64,000 bases of DNA from Flavobacterium shii (GCF_025847235.1 NZ_JAOZEW010000001.1:1-64000); one strand, 5' to 3'; shown: positions 34,901 to 43,900, counted from the first letter of the stretch. Numbers and translations: made by a program. The notes: generated by a model not told the origin, from the sequence alone.

Positions 34901-35029
34901 TGGACTAAATACACGGGATATGATCCGGAGGTAAGTACATATGAACAAAATAATCTATATCCCGGAATTGACTTTGGATCTTATCCAAACTCTAAAACAT
35001 TCATCTCCGGCTTGAACGTAACTTTCTAA
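31907..35029 (+). CDS. SusC/RagA-type TonB-dependent outer-membrane transporter 1
   Basis: A 1040-residue importer of the SusC family. The signal peptide (MKKKLNIYPLLFLLLLSAG) ends near IDA-QNT. A carboxypeptidase-like domain (about 30-105, GKVVDDITNQPIIGASVNIK), a plug (about 115-230, including SIEVLKDASATAIYGSRGANG) and a large beta-barrel ending in FISGLNVTF follow. It pairs with the SusD-like lipoprotein 15 bp downstream. Accompanying sulfatases rather than glycosidases suggest sulfated or sulfonated small molecules as cargo. Residues 25-85 are nearly the same as in the second SusC at 44574. Confidence 0.93.
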   Translation: MKKKLNIYPLLFLLLLSAGIDAQNTTPLIQSKLDGKVVDDITNQPIIGASVNIKGTTHGVVTDTEGKFYFQTGQKFPYTLIVSYIGYKKAEIIVDKNPVTISLKEERQELDELVVVGYGAQKRKDITGSIASVPKANLTQVTSSADNLLRGAIPGVVVTQSSGRPGASSSVRIRGGNSITAGNEPLYVIDGILIYNDNSNSTAGVAYSGATVNVLSTINPGDIESIEVLKDASATAIYGSRGANGVVIITTKKGTKGQDNISYQGYFGFQNVSKKLKLMNASQWASLRNDVQASIGQAPSFSPAQIEALKTSGGYDWQSAAFRTAAPVQNHQLTFSGGDERSRYAVSAGYFDQQGVVIGSDFKRISLRANYERNYSQAFKFGVNANYSNSISNGVGSNSSSRQPNPLVAALLTAPVVPIKNDDGGYNVTNNPYATSVNGFVPNPINDLENTINETKINRILTSLFGEYKITKELTAKVAVSGDVIGTKQNYYAPSNTTNGAGTKGLASVGDRLVSSVLNENTLNYNTHFGEDHKFSALAGYTLQYTQGEVVNAGANTFVNDANTYNALQDGVGVKPYSDAFESVLKSWLTRVNYSYKGKYNLTLSARADGSSRFGSQSLWGYFPSAGFSWNITEEEFAKNIKGVTEAKLRLSAGTTGNQEIGNYLSLASMGSVNYAFGGTLQTGLAPTRLANPDLKWEKTNQYNVGLDLSLLDRKVNFVFDVYYKRTKDLLINVPIPLTSGYATVLQNIGGVENKGVEIGLITENLKTENFSWNSNFVFSANKNKVVSIGNGVDQFFPVVPNGSLLQQQPVTVKVGLPLGTFWGYKTNGIFQTQEEVNTQPKINSLANTKVGDRRYVDTNGDGVITAADKVNLGSSQPKFVGSFSNTVSYRGFDLNFSFQGSYGGKIFNALNQQLEISTLGTNAATTLEDRWTPTNPSNEIPRASSSPVGIVSERYVEDASFLRLKLITFGYTLPKSLSSRLGTKSIKFYVSAENLITWTKYTGYDPEVSTYEQNNLYPGIDFGSYPNSKTFISGLNVTF

Positions 35030-35044
35030 GTAAAAAATATAACA

Positions 35045-36517
35045 ATGAAAAAAATAATAATAACATTTATATTCAGTGCAAGTCTATTTATTTCGTGCAC
35101 CGAACTAGAGGTAACACCAACCTCATTTGTAACCGAAGATAATTTCTTTAAAACACAAGATGATGCTGTCGCAAGCGTAAATGCAGTATATGCTTCTTTG
35201 AGCCTCGATCCGGGAGAACAAAGTTTATTTGGAAGAAACCTGTATTTCCTTACAGATATGGGATCGGATTATGCTGCAGCAGGAGTTTCGGCAACCAATC
35301 CTCAAGTGCGAGCAATGAGCAGTTTGACTCACGATGCAACTAATGATCGTGTACAAGTAGCTTGGCGCCAAATTTATAATGGGATAAACAGAGCCAATGT
35401 ATCTATTGATAACATCCCTAAAGTATCAGGTTCGGAAGTTGTAAAAACAAGATTAATCAACGAAGCTAAATTCATCAGAGGGTTGCTGTATTTTCAGGCT
35501 GTTCGCCTTTGGGGTGGAGTTCCGATAGTCTTACATGAACCAAAATCTATTCAATTAGAAAGTCTAAAATCAAGAAGAGAAACAGTTGATGCAGTTTATA
35601 ACCAAATTATATCGGACTTAAAAGATGCCGAAAACTTACCTCCTACTTATGCTTCAAGCGATGCCGGACGTGCTACTTCGGGAGCAGCAAAAGCTATTTT
35701 GGCTAAGGTATATTTGACAAGAAAAGATTGGCCAAATGCTATCCTTAAATCCAAGGAAGTTATTAATGGTGGATATGGATATGCTCTTTTTGAAAGTTTT
35801 GCAGATATTTTTAATAAAACAAAAAAGAACGGAAAAGAACATATTTTCTCTGTACAATTCGAACCAAATCAAGCAGGAAATGGATCTAGTGGAAGTACTT
35901 TTCAAGGAACTTCTTTTACGGGATTTACAGCCACAGAACCAGCAGATATAATCTCGGATGTAGCCTTATTTTATGATATCTATGAAGCAGGAGATACTAG
36001 AAGAGATGTGAGTTATGCAAAACAATTATTGAATCCTTCTACTGGAACACTTTATACTTTTCCAAAGCCAATTTTTAAAAAATACCTGGATCTTACCAAT
36101 CTGGCGACACCTGGTAATGTGGCAATTAATTTCCCTATTATTCGCTATGCCGATATTCTATTGTCTTTAGCGGAAGCGATAAATGAGCAAGGAGCACCAA
36201 CCACAGAAGCTTATGAATTAATCAATCAAGTAAGAAGAAGGGCTTATGGAAAGCCAATTAATACACCAGACGCAACTGTTGATTTATCAGGACTAAATCA
36301 GGTGACTTTTAGAGATGCACTTCAAGAAGAACGTAAAAAAGAATTTGTACAGGAAGGACAACGCTGGTATGATTTAGTTCGCTGGGGAACGCTGGTTACC
36401 GAAGTGAAAAAGGTCGCAGCCAAAGCTTCTGTTACAGATAGAAATAATTTATATCCAATCCCACAAAGCGAACGAAGTATTGATCCTGTAGGATTACCTC
36501 AAAACCCACTCTATTAA
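35045..36517 (+). CDS. SusD/RagB-type surface lipoprotein 1
   Basis: A 490-residue ligand-capturing lid of the SusC channel. The lipoprotein signal MKKIIITFIFSASLFISC has its lipid Cys at 18. The TPR-rich SusD fold is shown by VNAVYASLSL, AKFIRGLLYFQAVRLWGGVPIVL and the C-terminal RREALQEERKKEF-like stretch (FRDALQEERKKEFVQEGQRW, YDLVRWG). It anchors on the outer face of the outer membrane. Directly followed by a sulfatase gene. Confidence 0.93.
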   Translation: MKKIIITFIFSASLFISCTELEVTPTSFVTEDNFFKTQDDAVASVNAVYASLSLDPGEQSLFGRNLYFLTDMGSDYAAAGVSATNPQVRAMSSLTHDATNDRVQVAWRQIYNGINRANVSIDNIPKVSGSEVVKTRLINEAKFIRGLLYFQAVRLWGGVPIVLHEPKSIQLESLKSRRETVDAVYNQIISDLKDAENLPPTYASSDAGRATSGAAKAILAKVYLTRKDWPNAILKSKEVINGGYGYALFESFADIFNKTKKNGKEHIFSVQFEPNQAGNGSSGSTFQGTSFTGFTATEPADIISDVALFYDIYEAGDTRRDVSYAKQLLNPSTGTLYTFPKPIFKKYLDLTNLATPGNVAINFPIIRYADILLSLAEAINEQGAPTTEAYELINQVRRRAYGKPINTPDATVDLSGLNQVTFRDALQEERKKEFVQEGQRWYDLVRWGTLVTEVKKVAAKASVTDRNNLYPIPQSERSIDPVGLPQNPLY

Positions 36518-36542
36518 CTACAAACCATAAAAAACTATTAAA

Positions 36543-38486
36543 ATGAAAAAAATTAATATTAACAACACAATCAAAAGTCCTAAAAAAGCGCTTTTGATTA
36601 CTGCTCTCCTGGCCACACAATTAGGAGCAGTACAAGGATTTGCACAAACAAATCCAAATCCAAATGCAAATGCAAACTTTAAAGGCGTAATAGGCAAAAC
36701 CTTAGCCGACTCTAAAGAATATTGGCCTGAGCCTGTTACAGCACCAAAAGGCGCACCAAATATAATCTGGATTTTGCTTGATGATGTAGGCTTTGGTGCT
36801 TCTAGCTCTTTTGGAGGATTAATACAAACACCAACATTTGATAATTTAGCAAATAATGGTTTACGTTATACTAACTTTCATACAACAGCTATTTGTGCGC
36901 CAACACGTGCGGCATTATTAACCGGAAGAAATTCGGGTAAAGTGCATGTTAGCGGGTTTTCGCATACAGTTATGTCAGCAGGTTTTCCTGGTTGGGACGG
37001 AAGAATCCCATCTGATAAAGGAACTATCGCTGAGATTTTAAGAGATAAAGGATATAACACTTTTGCAGTTGGTAAATATGGATTGACTCCTGATGAGGAA
37101 GCTACAGATGCTGGACCGTTTGACAGATGGCCGACAGGTAAAGGTTTTGAGCACTTTTTTGGTTTCTTAGGATCACAAACCGATCAATACAAACCAGATT
37201 TAGTCGAGGATAATGCCCATGTTACCCCAGATGGCAGACATTTAACAGATCAGATTACCGATAAAGCCATTAGTTATATTACCAAGCAACATAAAGCTGC
37301 ACCCGATAAACCATTCTTTTTATATTATGCACCTGGAGCAGTTCATGCACCTCATCAGGTAGCTGATTCCTGGAGCGATCAATATAAAGGTAAATTTGAT
37401 GAAGGTTGGGATGTATATCGTGAAAAAGTATTGGCTAATCAGAAAAAACTGGGTGTAATTCCTGCCAATGCTATATTACCAGAACGTAATCCGCTTATTA
37501 CCGATTGGAAAAAATTATCCGCAGATCAAAAGAAAGTATACGCCAGATTCATGGAAGTATATGCTGGATATCTTACTTATACCGATCATGAGATTGGAAG
37601 AATCGTAAATCATTTAAAAGAAACCAACCAATTAGAAAACACTTTAATTTTTGTTGCAATTGGAGATAATGGAGCTAGTAAAGAAGGGACTTTACAAGGT
37701 ACAATTAACCAATCTCTTTTTTCTAAAACAGTATCTGATGAACAAAATCTTCAGAATAATTTAAACAATATTGGAGAAATTGGTACGGCCAAAGGATTAA
37801 ATACCAATTATCCTTTAGGATGGGCACAAGCAACAAATTCGCCTTTTAAAAACTGGAAACAAGATGCGCAATCAGAAGGAGGAACACGTAACCCATTGAT
37901 TGTTTATTATCCAAAAGAAATTAAAGAAAAAGGCGGTATCAGAAATCAATACAGTCATGTAACCGACTTACTTCCTACAACCTTAGACATTGCAGGAATT
38001 AAAGCTCCTGAATATATTAGAGAAATCAAACAAGATGCTATACAAGGTTCTACTTTATATGCTTCGCTAAATGATGCCAAAGCTGAGTCCTTACACAAAA
38101 TACAATACTACTACATTTTTGGGAACAGAGCTATTTACAAAGATGGATGGAAAGCTGCTGCAGCACATCTTCCTGATTCATTTGCCATAAAAAATTCATT
38201 AGGCAAAAACGAAGCACCAACGCCAAGCAATTTCGATACTGATGTTTGGGAATTGTATAACCTAAACGAAGATTTTAATGAGCGTGTAAACTTGGCAAAA
38301 AAGTACCCAGAGAAATTAGCCGAACTTCAGAAATTGTTTGATGAGCAAGCAAAAGAAAACAACGTATATCCGCTAATCGACTGGCAAGATGTATTTAACA
38401 GAAGAATACATAATCTTGGTGCCGACAAAGGAAAAACACTTCAGGAATTGGCTAAAAAAGCAACACAATCTGGAGCAACAAATTAA
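36543..38486 (+). CDS. arylsulfatase 1 (S1 family)
   Basis: A 647-residue type I sulfatase that hydrolyses sulfate esters. The signal peptide is long (cleavage near GFAQ-T). Metal-binding DDVGFG (Asp80-Asp81) and the maturation signature Cys118-Ala-Pro-Thr-Arg (CAPTR with LLTGRN) are present; Cys118 must become formylglycine, so an anSME-type enzyme outside the window is needed. Also YAPGAVHAPH and GDNGASKEG. Its place right after susC/susD indicates sulfate release in the periplasm. Both sulfatases share a KFDEGWDV stretch. Confidence 0.93.
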   Translation: MKKININNTIKSPKKALLITALLATQLGAVQGFAQTNPNPNANANFKGVIGKTLADSKEYWPEPVTAPKGAPNIIWILLDDVGFGASSSFGGLIQTPTFDNLANNGLRYTNFHTTAICAPTRAALLTGRNSGKVHVSGFSHTVMSAGFPGWDGRIPSDKGTIAEILRDKGYNTFAVGKYGLTPDEEATDAGPFDRWPTGKGFEHFFGFLGSQTDQYKPDLVEDNAHVTPDGRHLTDQITDKAISYITKQHKAAPDKPFFLYYAPGAVHAPHQVADSWSDQYKGKFDEGWDVYREKVLANQKKLGVIPANAILPERNPLITDWKKLSADQKKVYARFMEVYAGYLTYTDHEIGRIVNHLKETNQLENTLIFVAIGDNGASKEGTLQGTINQSLFSKTVSDEQNLQNNLNNIGEIGTAKGLNTNYPLGWAQATNSPFKNWKQDAQSEGGTRNPLIVYYPKEIKEKGGIRNQYSHVTDLLPTTLDIAGIKAPEYIREIKQDAIQGSTLYASLNDAKAESLHKIQYYYIFGNRAIYKDGWKAAAAHLPDSFAIKNSLGKNEAPTPSNFDTDVWELYNLNEDFNERVNLAKKYPEKLAELQKLFDEQAKENNVYPLIDWQDVFNRRIHNLGADKGKTLQELAKKATQSGATN

Positions 38487-38497
38487 TAATAAATTAT

Positions 38498-38535
38498 GAT
38501 TCAGGTCTTTTACCTTAACATAAAAGGCCTGAATC
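38498..38535 (+). terminator. Intercistronic hairpin after sulfatase 1
   Basis: GATTCAGGTCTTTTA pairs with TAAAAGGCCTGAATC (15 bp, one G-T) around an 8 nt loop. No T run follows, so partial termination or mRNA stabilisation is likely and the genes downstream may be expressed less. Confidence 0.55.
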
Positions 38536-38552
38536 TAATACATTTTACAGAT

Positions 38553-38672
38553 ATGAAACGAGTAGACTTTGAAATAATAGGAAAAAAAATTATCGTTGGA
38601 ACGATCCTTTTTTTAGTTCCGCTAGTAATTCTAGTTGGAGGTTTAACACTAATAAATCAACTTTTAAAATAA
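38553..38672 (+). CDS. 39-residue single-helix membrane protein
   Basis: ATG at 38553 opens a 39-residue frame: a basic start (MKRVDFEIIGKK), one membrane helix (about 13-34, rich in Ile, Val, Leu and Gly) and a short tail ending LINQLLK. It stops 6 bp before the hydroxylase-type gene. The clean N-in helix and tight spacing suggest a real small membrane subunit. No homologue is known to me. Confidence 0.55.
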   Translation: MKRVDFEIIGKKIIVGTILFLVPLVILVGGLTLINQLLK

Positions 38673-38678
38673 AAAATC

Positions 38679-39758
38679 ATGGCAACAATTCAAAATTCAC
38701 AAAAAAAGCTAACAAGGGATTTGAGTATAAGTCTTTTGATATATGCATTGCCAGTGTTGGCAATTTACCTTTATTTTAGATTAAATAGTGGTATTATAAG
38801 CGAATCTCATATTGCATTACCATCATTCTTGGAATTTGCAAAACCTGCGTTCGAAAATATCCGCACTTGGGGATTAATCGTTTTTATGTTGGTTCTGGGT
38901 ATCGTAGAATTTGCAGCCGGTTTATATGATGATCAATGGACAGGTGAAGAACGCAAAATAGACATTGTTTGTTTCTTGGCTCCAAAATTACTTTTACCAC
39001 CAATAATTGCTTTTTTTAGTTTAACTGCATTACCTTATTTAATTCCAAATCTTCAAAACATACTTTCATGGGTTCCGTTTTGGGGAGGCTTTTTCTTAAT
39101 TGCTATAGCCGATGATTTAACCCAATATTGGTACCATCGCTTGCATCATCAAGTTCCATTTTTATGGCGTTTTCATAGAACACACCATTCCGCTCCATAT
39201 ATGGGAATGGCGATGGCTTCCAGACAAAACTTTATTTACACCGTTTTCTTTTCTCAAATTTACTTAACGGCCACATTAACCTATTTAGGTTTAGGATTAC
39301 CTGCTTTATTTGTTCTGGTTATAAAAAGTTTTATCACTCTAGGAGCGCATTCAAGTATTGCGTGGGATAAACCGTTTTACAAATACAAAGTTTTACATCC
39401 TATTGCATGGGTTCTGGAACGATTAATTTCAACTCCGGCAACACATCATGCACATCATGCAGATACAAGCGGAGACGGTGTTGGACATTTTAAAGGCAAC
39501 TTTGGGAATATGTTTTTCATTTGGGATATGATCTTTGGAACAGGTTTAATCACCCGTAAATTCCCAAAATCATACGGAATCAAATCATACAAACAAGAAG
39601 AATGGTACGCACAATTTCTTTGGCCAATATTCAAATCTAAAAAAGAAGGAAGTGCTCTGGCAGAAGGAGTTCTTGCTGTTCCATTAACTCAAAAAGCAAA
39701 TAATACTATTTCTAAAAGTCCAAGTCCGGCTTATTTTGAACAGCAAACACAATCATAA
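38679..39758 (+). CDS. sterol desaturase/fatty acid hydroxylase family membrane protein
   Basis: A 359-residue integral membrane di-iron enzyme. The histidine boxes are HRLHH, HRTHHS and HHAHHAD, plus an earlier YWYH. About five to six hydrophobic segments precede and surround them. Family members insert oxygen or desaturate lipids, sterols and alkyl chains. Within a sulfatase operon it might oxidise an alkyl moiety of the imported sulfur compound; the substrate is not known. No PLP or NAD domain is attached. Confidence 0.87.
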   Translation: MATIQNSQKKLTRDLSISLLIYALPVLAIYLYFRLNSGIISESHIALPSFLEFAKPAFENIRTWGLIVFMLVLGIVEFAAGLYDDQWTGEERKIDIVCFLAPKLLLPPIIAFFSLTALPYLIPNLQNILSWVPFWGGFFLIAIADDLTQYWYHRLHHQVPFLWRFHRTHHSAPYMGMAMASRQNFIYTVFFSQIYLTATLTYLGLGLPALFVLVIKSFITLGAHSSIAWDKPFYKYKVLHPIAWVLERLISTPATHHAHHADTSGDGVGHFKGNFGNMFFIWDMIFGTGLITRKFPKSYGIKSYKQEEWYAQFLWPIFKSKKEGSALAEGVLAVPLTQKANNTISKSPSPAYFEQQTQS

Positions 39759-39762
39759 AGTC

Positions 39763-40482
39763 ATGAAAAATAAAATATTTAAAAACAGTATCACAGCAGT
39801 AATCCTATTTTTTACAATTGTAAGCTTTCCGCAAGATAAAAGCTCTAGTATAATAACACTGGATTTATTTTACACGAAAATTAAAAGTCAAAAAAATCCA
39901 CAGATAATTGACGCCAGAGGTCCCGAAGAATTTGCTTTAAACCATATTAATGGCGCAGTCAATTTTAATTTGGAATCAAAGAATTATGCCAAATCTGTAG
40001 CAGCCTTAGATAAATCTAAACCTGTATTTATCTATTCTATTGGTGCTGGAAGAAGTGTTTGGTTGGCAAACGAATTACTCAAAAATGGTTTCAAAGAAGC
40101 ATACAGTCTCGAAGGCGGAATTGCCAATTGGATAGGAAATGGAAAACCTTTTTATGCCAATTCAAAAAGCAAATTATCAATCGCAGAATATAATAAAATC
40201 ATTGCCGATAATAATTCTGTTTTGGTTGATATTGGTTCACAATATTGTGCTCCTTGTAAAAAAGTAAAACCCATTCTGGAAACCATAAAAGCGCAATATG
40301 GTGATAATTTAAAAATCGTAGAAATTGATTTAGAAGATAACCCACAAGTAATTGCCGATCTTAAGACGATAAAAGTTTTCCCAACCTTAATCCTATATCA
40401 AAAAGGAAAAATTGTTTTCAAAAAAGAAGGATTGGGCGATTTAAAAAAAGATGTTGATGGGGCTTTAGCACAAAGTAATTAA
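39763..40482 (+). CDS. periplasmic rhodanese-thioredoxin fusion
   Basis: A 239-residue exported protein from the ATG at 39763, the start that gives a proper signal peptide (MKNKIFKNSITAVILFFTIV). The longer frame from 39736 overlaps the upstream gene by 23 bp. The rhodanese domain (about 30-125) has IIDARGPEEFALNHINGAV, but the loop reads YSIGAGRS: Ser replaces the catalytic Cys. The thioredoxin domain (about 130-235) has an intact CAPC site (DIGSQYCAPCKKVKP). It may act on sulfur carriers or keep the sulfatase pathway reduced; function inferred. Confidence 0.86.
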   Translation: MKNKIFKNSITAVILFFTIVSFPQDKSSSIITLDLFYTKIKSQKNPQIIDARGPEEFALNHINGAVNFNLESKNYAKSVAALDKSKPVFIYSIGAGRSVWLANELLKNGFKEAYSLEGGIANWIGNGKPFYANSKSKLSIAEYNKIIADNNSVLVDIGSQYCAPCKKVKPILETIKAQYGDNLKIVEIDLEDNPQVIADLKTIKVFPTLILYQKGKIVFKKEGLGDLKKDVDGALAQSN

Positions 40483-40718
40483 AGGTTCTGAGGTACTAAG
40501 GTTTAAAAAAAAGGTACTGAGGCACTAAGGTGCAAAGGTTCAAAGGTTTCCTGTAGAGGCGCACCGCAGTGCGTCTAACGATTCAAAGGCTTTATAGAAA
40601 TAAATAATCCTTCAAGTCCTTTTAATCTGTGGCAGAAAAAGAAGCAAAGCTTTTACGCAAGATTATTATACCTACAAGGTCAAAAAAGACCTTGCAGGAA
40701 AAAACAAATAAAATTAAA
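40483..40718. repeat. Mixed dispersed repeats upstream of the exporter gene
   Basis: The gap holds AGGTACTAAGG/AGGCACTAAGGTGCAAAGG words, a palindrome GTAGAGGCGCACCGCAGTGC (40553-40572, ending GTCTAACG), TTTAATCTGTGGCAG as at 3861, and a hairpin CCTACAAGGTC/GACCTTGCAGG (40670-40698). No gene. The frame opening at 40629 runs through these repeats and is not coding there. Confidence 0.6.
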
Positions 40719-41981
40719 ATGTCAATTAAAACAAAACAATTTACAATTCACGAAGACTGGACAGTCGTTATTTTAGGATTTATAATAATTGGAATCTCCC
40801 TTTTTATTTTTCTTCCAGAAGTTCCTATTTTCAAATGGTCAAATGGAACAGATTTACTAAGTGATGTATTCGATTCCTGGAATCTACAAATCATAGGATT
40901 ACAATTTATATACCTTATTTCGATAGGAACAATTGGAGCTTTTTTAATTGGAAAATCGGTAAAAAACTTTTTATTCGGTTTCCCTATAGTTTATATATTA
41001 ACCGTAATCGCCTTGATTATTGCTGGAAATACTACAGTAAAAGGTTTTAATCTGGAAGCCGTAATTTTTAGCCTGATTATTGGTCTTGCCATCGGTAATT
41101 TCTTTAACCTTCCAGAATGGTTTCGTTCTGCCCTTTCTACAGAAGTATTTGTAAAAATTGGATTGGTTTTATTGGGAACCAGTGTTATATTTTCAGATAT
41201 TCTAAAAGCTGGATCATTAGGATTAATTCAAGCTTTAGTAGTTGTATTATCTGTCTGGTACTTTGCTTTTTGGTTGTGCAAAAAACTAAAAGTCGATGAT
41301 GAGTTAACAATGATGATTTCGAGTGCAGTTTCTATCTGCGGTGTTTCTGCTGCGATTGCTACTTCGGGAGCCATCAAAGGAGATTCCAAGAAACTATCTT
41401 ATGTTATTTCGATTGTATTGGTAACAGCAATTCCTATGATGATTTTTATGCCTATTATTGCTAAGTATTTCAATTTTCCCGAAGAAGTAACCGGAGCGTG
41501 GTTAGGCGGAAGCATCGATACATCCGGAGCTGTTGTAGCTTCTGGTTCTTTGGTTGGTGAAACGGCGCTAAAAATTAGTACAATTGTAAAATTCTCTCAA
41601 AATGTATTGCTAGGAATAGCTGCTTTTGCAATATCTGTATATTGGACTTACACACATAATAACTCGTCCGAGGTTGTTGAATCAAAACCAACTTTGGGAG
41701 TTATCTGGGAGCGTTTTCCAAAATTCGTTATTGGCTTTATTGCCGCTTCATTACTATTTTCTTTCCTCCTTACTCCCGAAACTAGAGATAGCGTAAAAGA
41801 CAGTTTAAAGAATCTACAAGGTATTTGGTTTGCTTTAGCTTTTACAAGTATTGGACTCGAAACCAACTTTAAAGATTTACTGAGTAATAATAGCCGAAAA
41901 CCTTTGTATGCATTTTTAATCGCGCAATTATTCAATGTAATCATAACCCTAATAATCGCCTTTTTACTATTTAGCAATTAA
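40719..41981 (+). CDS. YeiH-family putative sulfate exporter
   Basis: From the ATG at 40719 the protein has 420 residues and about ten membrane segments (start chosen because the 30 extra residues of the longest frame are repeat sequence). Family stretches include FVKIGLVLLGTSVIFSDILKAG, SAVSICGVSAAIATSGAIKG, GAWLGGSIDTSGAVVASGSL and the C-terminal AFTSIGLETNFKDLL. The UPF0324/YeiH family is annotated as sulfate exporter, mostly on context. Between a rhodanese-thioredoxin gene and a sulfatase, removal of excess sulfate or sulfite fits. Confidence 0.86.
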   Translation: MSIKTKQFTIHEDWTVVILGFIIIGISLFIFLPEVPIFKWSNGTDLLSDVFDSWNLQIIGLQFIYLISIGTIGAFLIGKSVKNFLFGFPIVYILTVIALIIAGNTTVKGFNLEAVIFSLIIGLAIGNFFNLPEWFRSALSTEVFVKIGLVLLGTSVIFSDILKAGSLGLIQALVVVLSVWYFAFWLCKKLKVDDELTMMISSAVSICGVSAAIATSGAIKGDSKKLSYVISIVLVTAIPMMIFMPIIAKYFNFPEEVTGAWLGGSIDTSGAVVASGSLVGETALKISTIVKFSQNVLLGIAAFAISVYWTYTHNNSSEVVESKPTLGVIWERFPKFVIGFIAASLLFSFLLTPETRDSVKDSLKNLQGIWFALAFTSIGLETNFKDLLSNNSRKPLYAFLIAQLFNVIITLIIAFLLFSN

Positions 41982-42055
41982 TCTAATTATGAGAACTTTG
42001 ACAAAGTTAAAAAGTTAAACTCAATGATTTTCGACACTTTAAAATACCAATTAGA

Positions 42056-43699
42056 ATGAAAAAAATAATTATCACACTAAACCTTCTACTTACAACAACC
42101 GTTTTAGTTCAGGCACAAAATAATACTCAAAAACCTAACATCATCCTAATCATGGTCGATGATATGGGCTATTCGGATTTAGGAAATTATGGTTCCGAAA
42201 TAAAAACCCCAAACCTAGATAAACTAGCAAAAGAAGGATTGCGATTGCGAGAGTTTTATAATAACTCTATTTGCGCACCAACGAGAGCTTCCTTGTTAAC
42301 GGGACAATATCAGCACAAAGCCGGAGTTGGTTTCTTTGATGTAAATCTAGGATTGCCAGCTTATCAGGGATATTTAAATAAAGAATCATTGACCTTGGGA
42401 GAAGTCTTTCGTTCTGGAGGTTACAGCACTTTATTATCAGGAAAATGGCACGTAGGATCCGAAGATCAGGCACAATGGCCAAACCAAAGAGGATTTGATA
42501 AATTTTATGGGATCTTAAAAGGGGCATCAAACTATTTCGATACCAAACCATTGCCTTTCGGAAAAACACCATATCCTGTAAAGTTGATTAGAAATAATGA
42601 GGAACTGCACCCAAAAGACGACTCCTATTATTTTACAGATGAAATCGGAAATAATGCCGTAACATTTCTAGAAGAACAGAATAAAGAAAACAAACCCTTC
42701 TTTTTGTATTTGGCTTTTACGGCACCACATTGGCCGCTACAAGCAAAACCAGTTGATATTGCCAAATACAGAGGCAAATTTGATGAAGGCTGGGATGTTT
42801 TAAGAGAAAAAAGAATTCAGAAACTAAAAGAAAGTGGACTCCTTCAGGCAGATCAAACAGTTGGTCCAAGAGATCCCGAAGTACCGGAATGGAGTAAACT
42901 AACCTATGACGAAAAACAATTCTGGAAAGCCAAAATGGAAGTTTACGCTGCAATGGTCGATAATATGGACCAGAATGTTGGAAAAGTTCTCAATGAATTA
43001 AAAGCGTTGAAAAAAGATAAAAATACGCTAATTATTTTCATTTCTGATAATGGCGCTCAAGGAGGTTTTAATAGTTATAACCCATTAGGAAGAAATCTTG
43101 TAAGGAATACTGGTCCGGTGGGAACTTCGGGTTCATTCGACTATCAGGAACAAAACTGGGCTTATTTATCCAATACCCCTTTGCAACAATATAAAAATAA
43201 TATGCATGAAGGTGGATTTAGTTCTCCGTTTATTGCCTGGTATCCGTCCAAAATTAAAGCAGGTAGAATTGATAAAGGTACTGGACATATCATAGACCTT
43301 GCCCCTACCTTTTATGAATTGGCAGGAATAAATTACCCAAAAGAATATAATGGTGTGTCGACAAATCCTTTGGTTGGGAGTAGTTTGTTACCGGTTTTAT
43401 TTGATGATGCATCTCAAGTAAACCGAGACACACCATTATTTTGGGAAAGAGCAGGAAACAGAGCCGTAAGAGATGGCAAGTGGAAACTGGTTTCTATTTA
43501 CCCATCCTACGAATGGGAACTTTATAACATCGATACAGACAGAGGTGAAACTAATAATGTAGCACAGCAAAATCTAGGTATTGTGAATGAATTATCAGCA
43601 AAATATTTTGATTGGGCAGACAAAACCGGAGTAGTTGAATACAGTAAATTTAAACTTAAAACCGAGGTAATGCCTGGTGGATCTCCATTAAAAAAATAA
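42056..43699 (+). CDS. arylsulfatase 2 (S1 family)
   Basis: A 547-residue type I sulfatase. The signal peptide ends at VQA-QNN. MVDDMGYSDLG gives two metal-binding Asp residues. The formylglycine site is Cys73 in ICAPTRASLLTGQYQHKAG. Further ligands are in GKWHVGSEDQ, AFTAPHWPLQ and ISDNGAQGG. It is closer in length to well-known bacterial arylsulfatases than sulfatase 1. It is the last gene of sulfur operon 1, before a 20 bp terminator stem. Confidence 0.93.
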   Translation: MKKIIITLNLLLTTTVLVQAQNNTQKPNIILIMVDDMGYSDLGNYGSEIKTPNLDKLAKEGLRLREFYNNSICAPTRASLLTGQYQHKAGVGFFDVNLGLPAYQGYLNKESLTLGEVFRSGGYSTLLSGKWHVGSEDQAQWPNQRGFDKFYGILKGASNYFDTKPLPFGKTPYPVKLIRNNEELHPKDDSYYFTDEIGNNAVTFLEEQNKENKPFFLYLAFTAPHWPLQAKPVDIAKYRGKFDEGWDVLREKRIQKLKESGLLQADQTVGPRDPEVPEWSKLTYDEKQFWKAKMEVYAAMVDNMDQNVGKVLNELKALKKDKNTLIIFISDNGAQGGFNSYNPLGRNLVRNTGPVGTSGSFDYQEQNWAYLSNTPLQQYKNNMHEGGFSSPFIAWYPSKIKAGRIDKGTGHIIDLAPTFYELAGINYPKEYNGVSTNPLVGSSLLPVLFDDASQVNRDTPLFWERAGNRAVRDGKWKLVSIYPSYEWELYNIDTDRGETNNVAQQNLGIVNELSAKYFDWADKTGVVEYSKFKLKTEVMPGGSPLKK

Positions 43700-43900
43700 T
43701 ATAGAAGACATAAGCTTGTAATTTTGCTTGCCTAAAAAAGATAACCATGTAAGTTATATAAGTTCATTTAAGAGAAGCATTTAAAAACTTACATTTTCTT
43801 TAATAACTTATATGGTTTTAAATAGTTTAATCATCGATTTAATCTTTTAATGCTCCTATTTCATTAAAATAAATCACTTTCTGGATTTATCTAGACATTC

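Noticed and set aside
40629..40718. N-terminal extension of the YeiH-type exporter
   Set aside because: The 30 codons translate dispersed repeat sequence (AATCTGTGGCAG and a hairpin).
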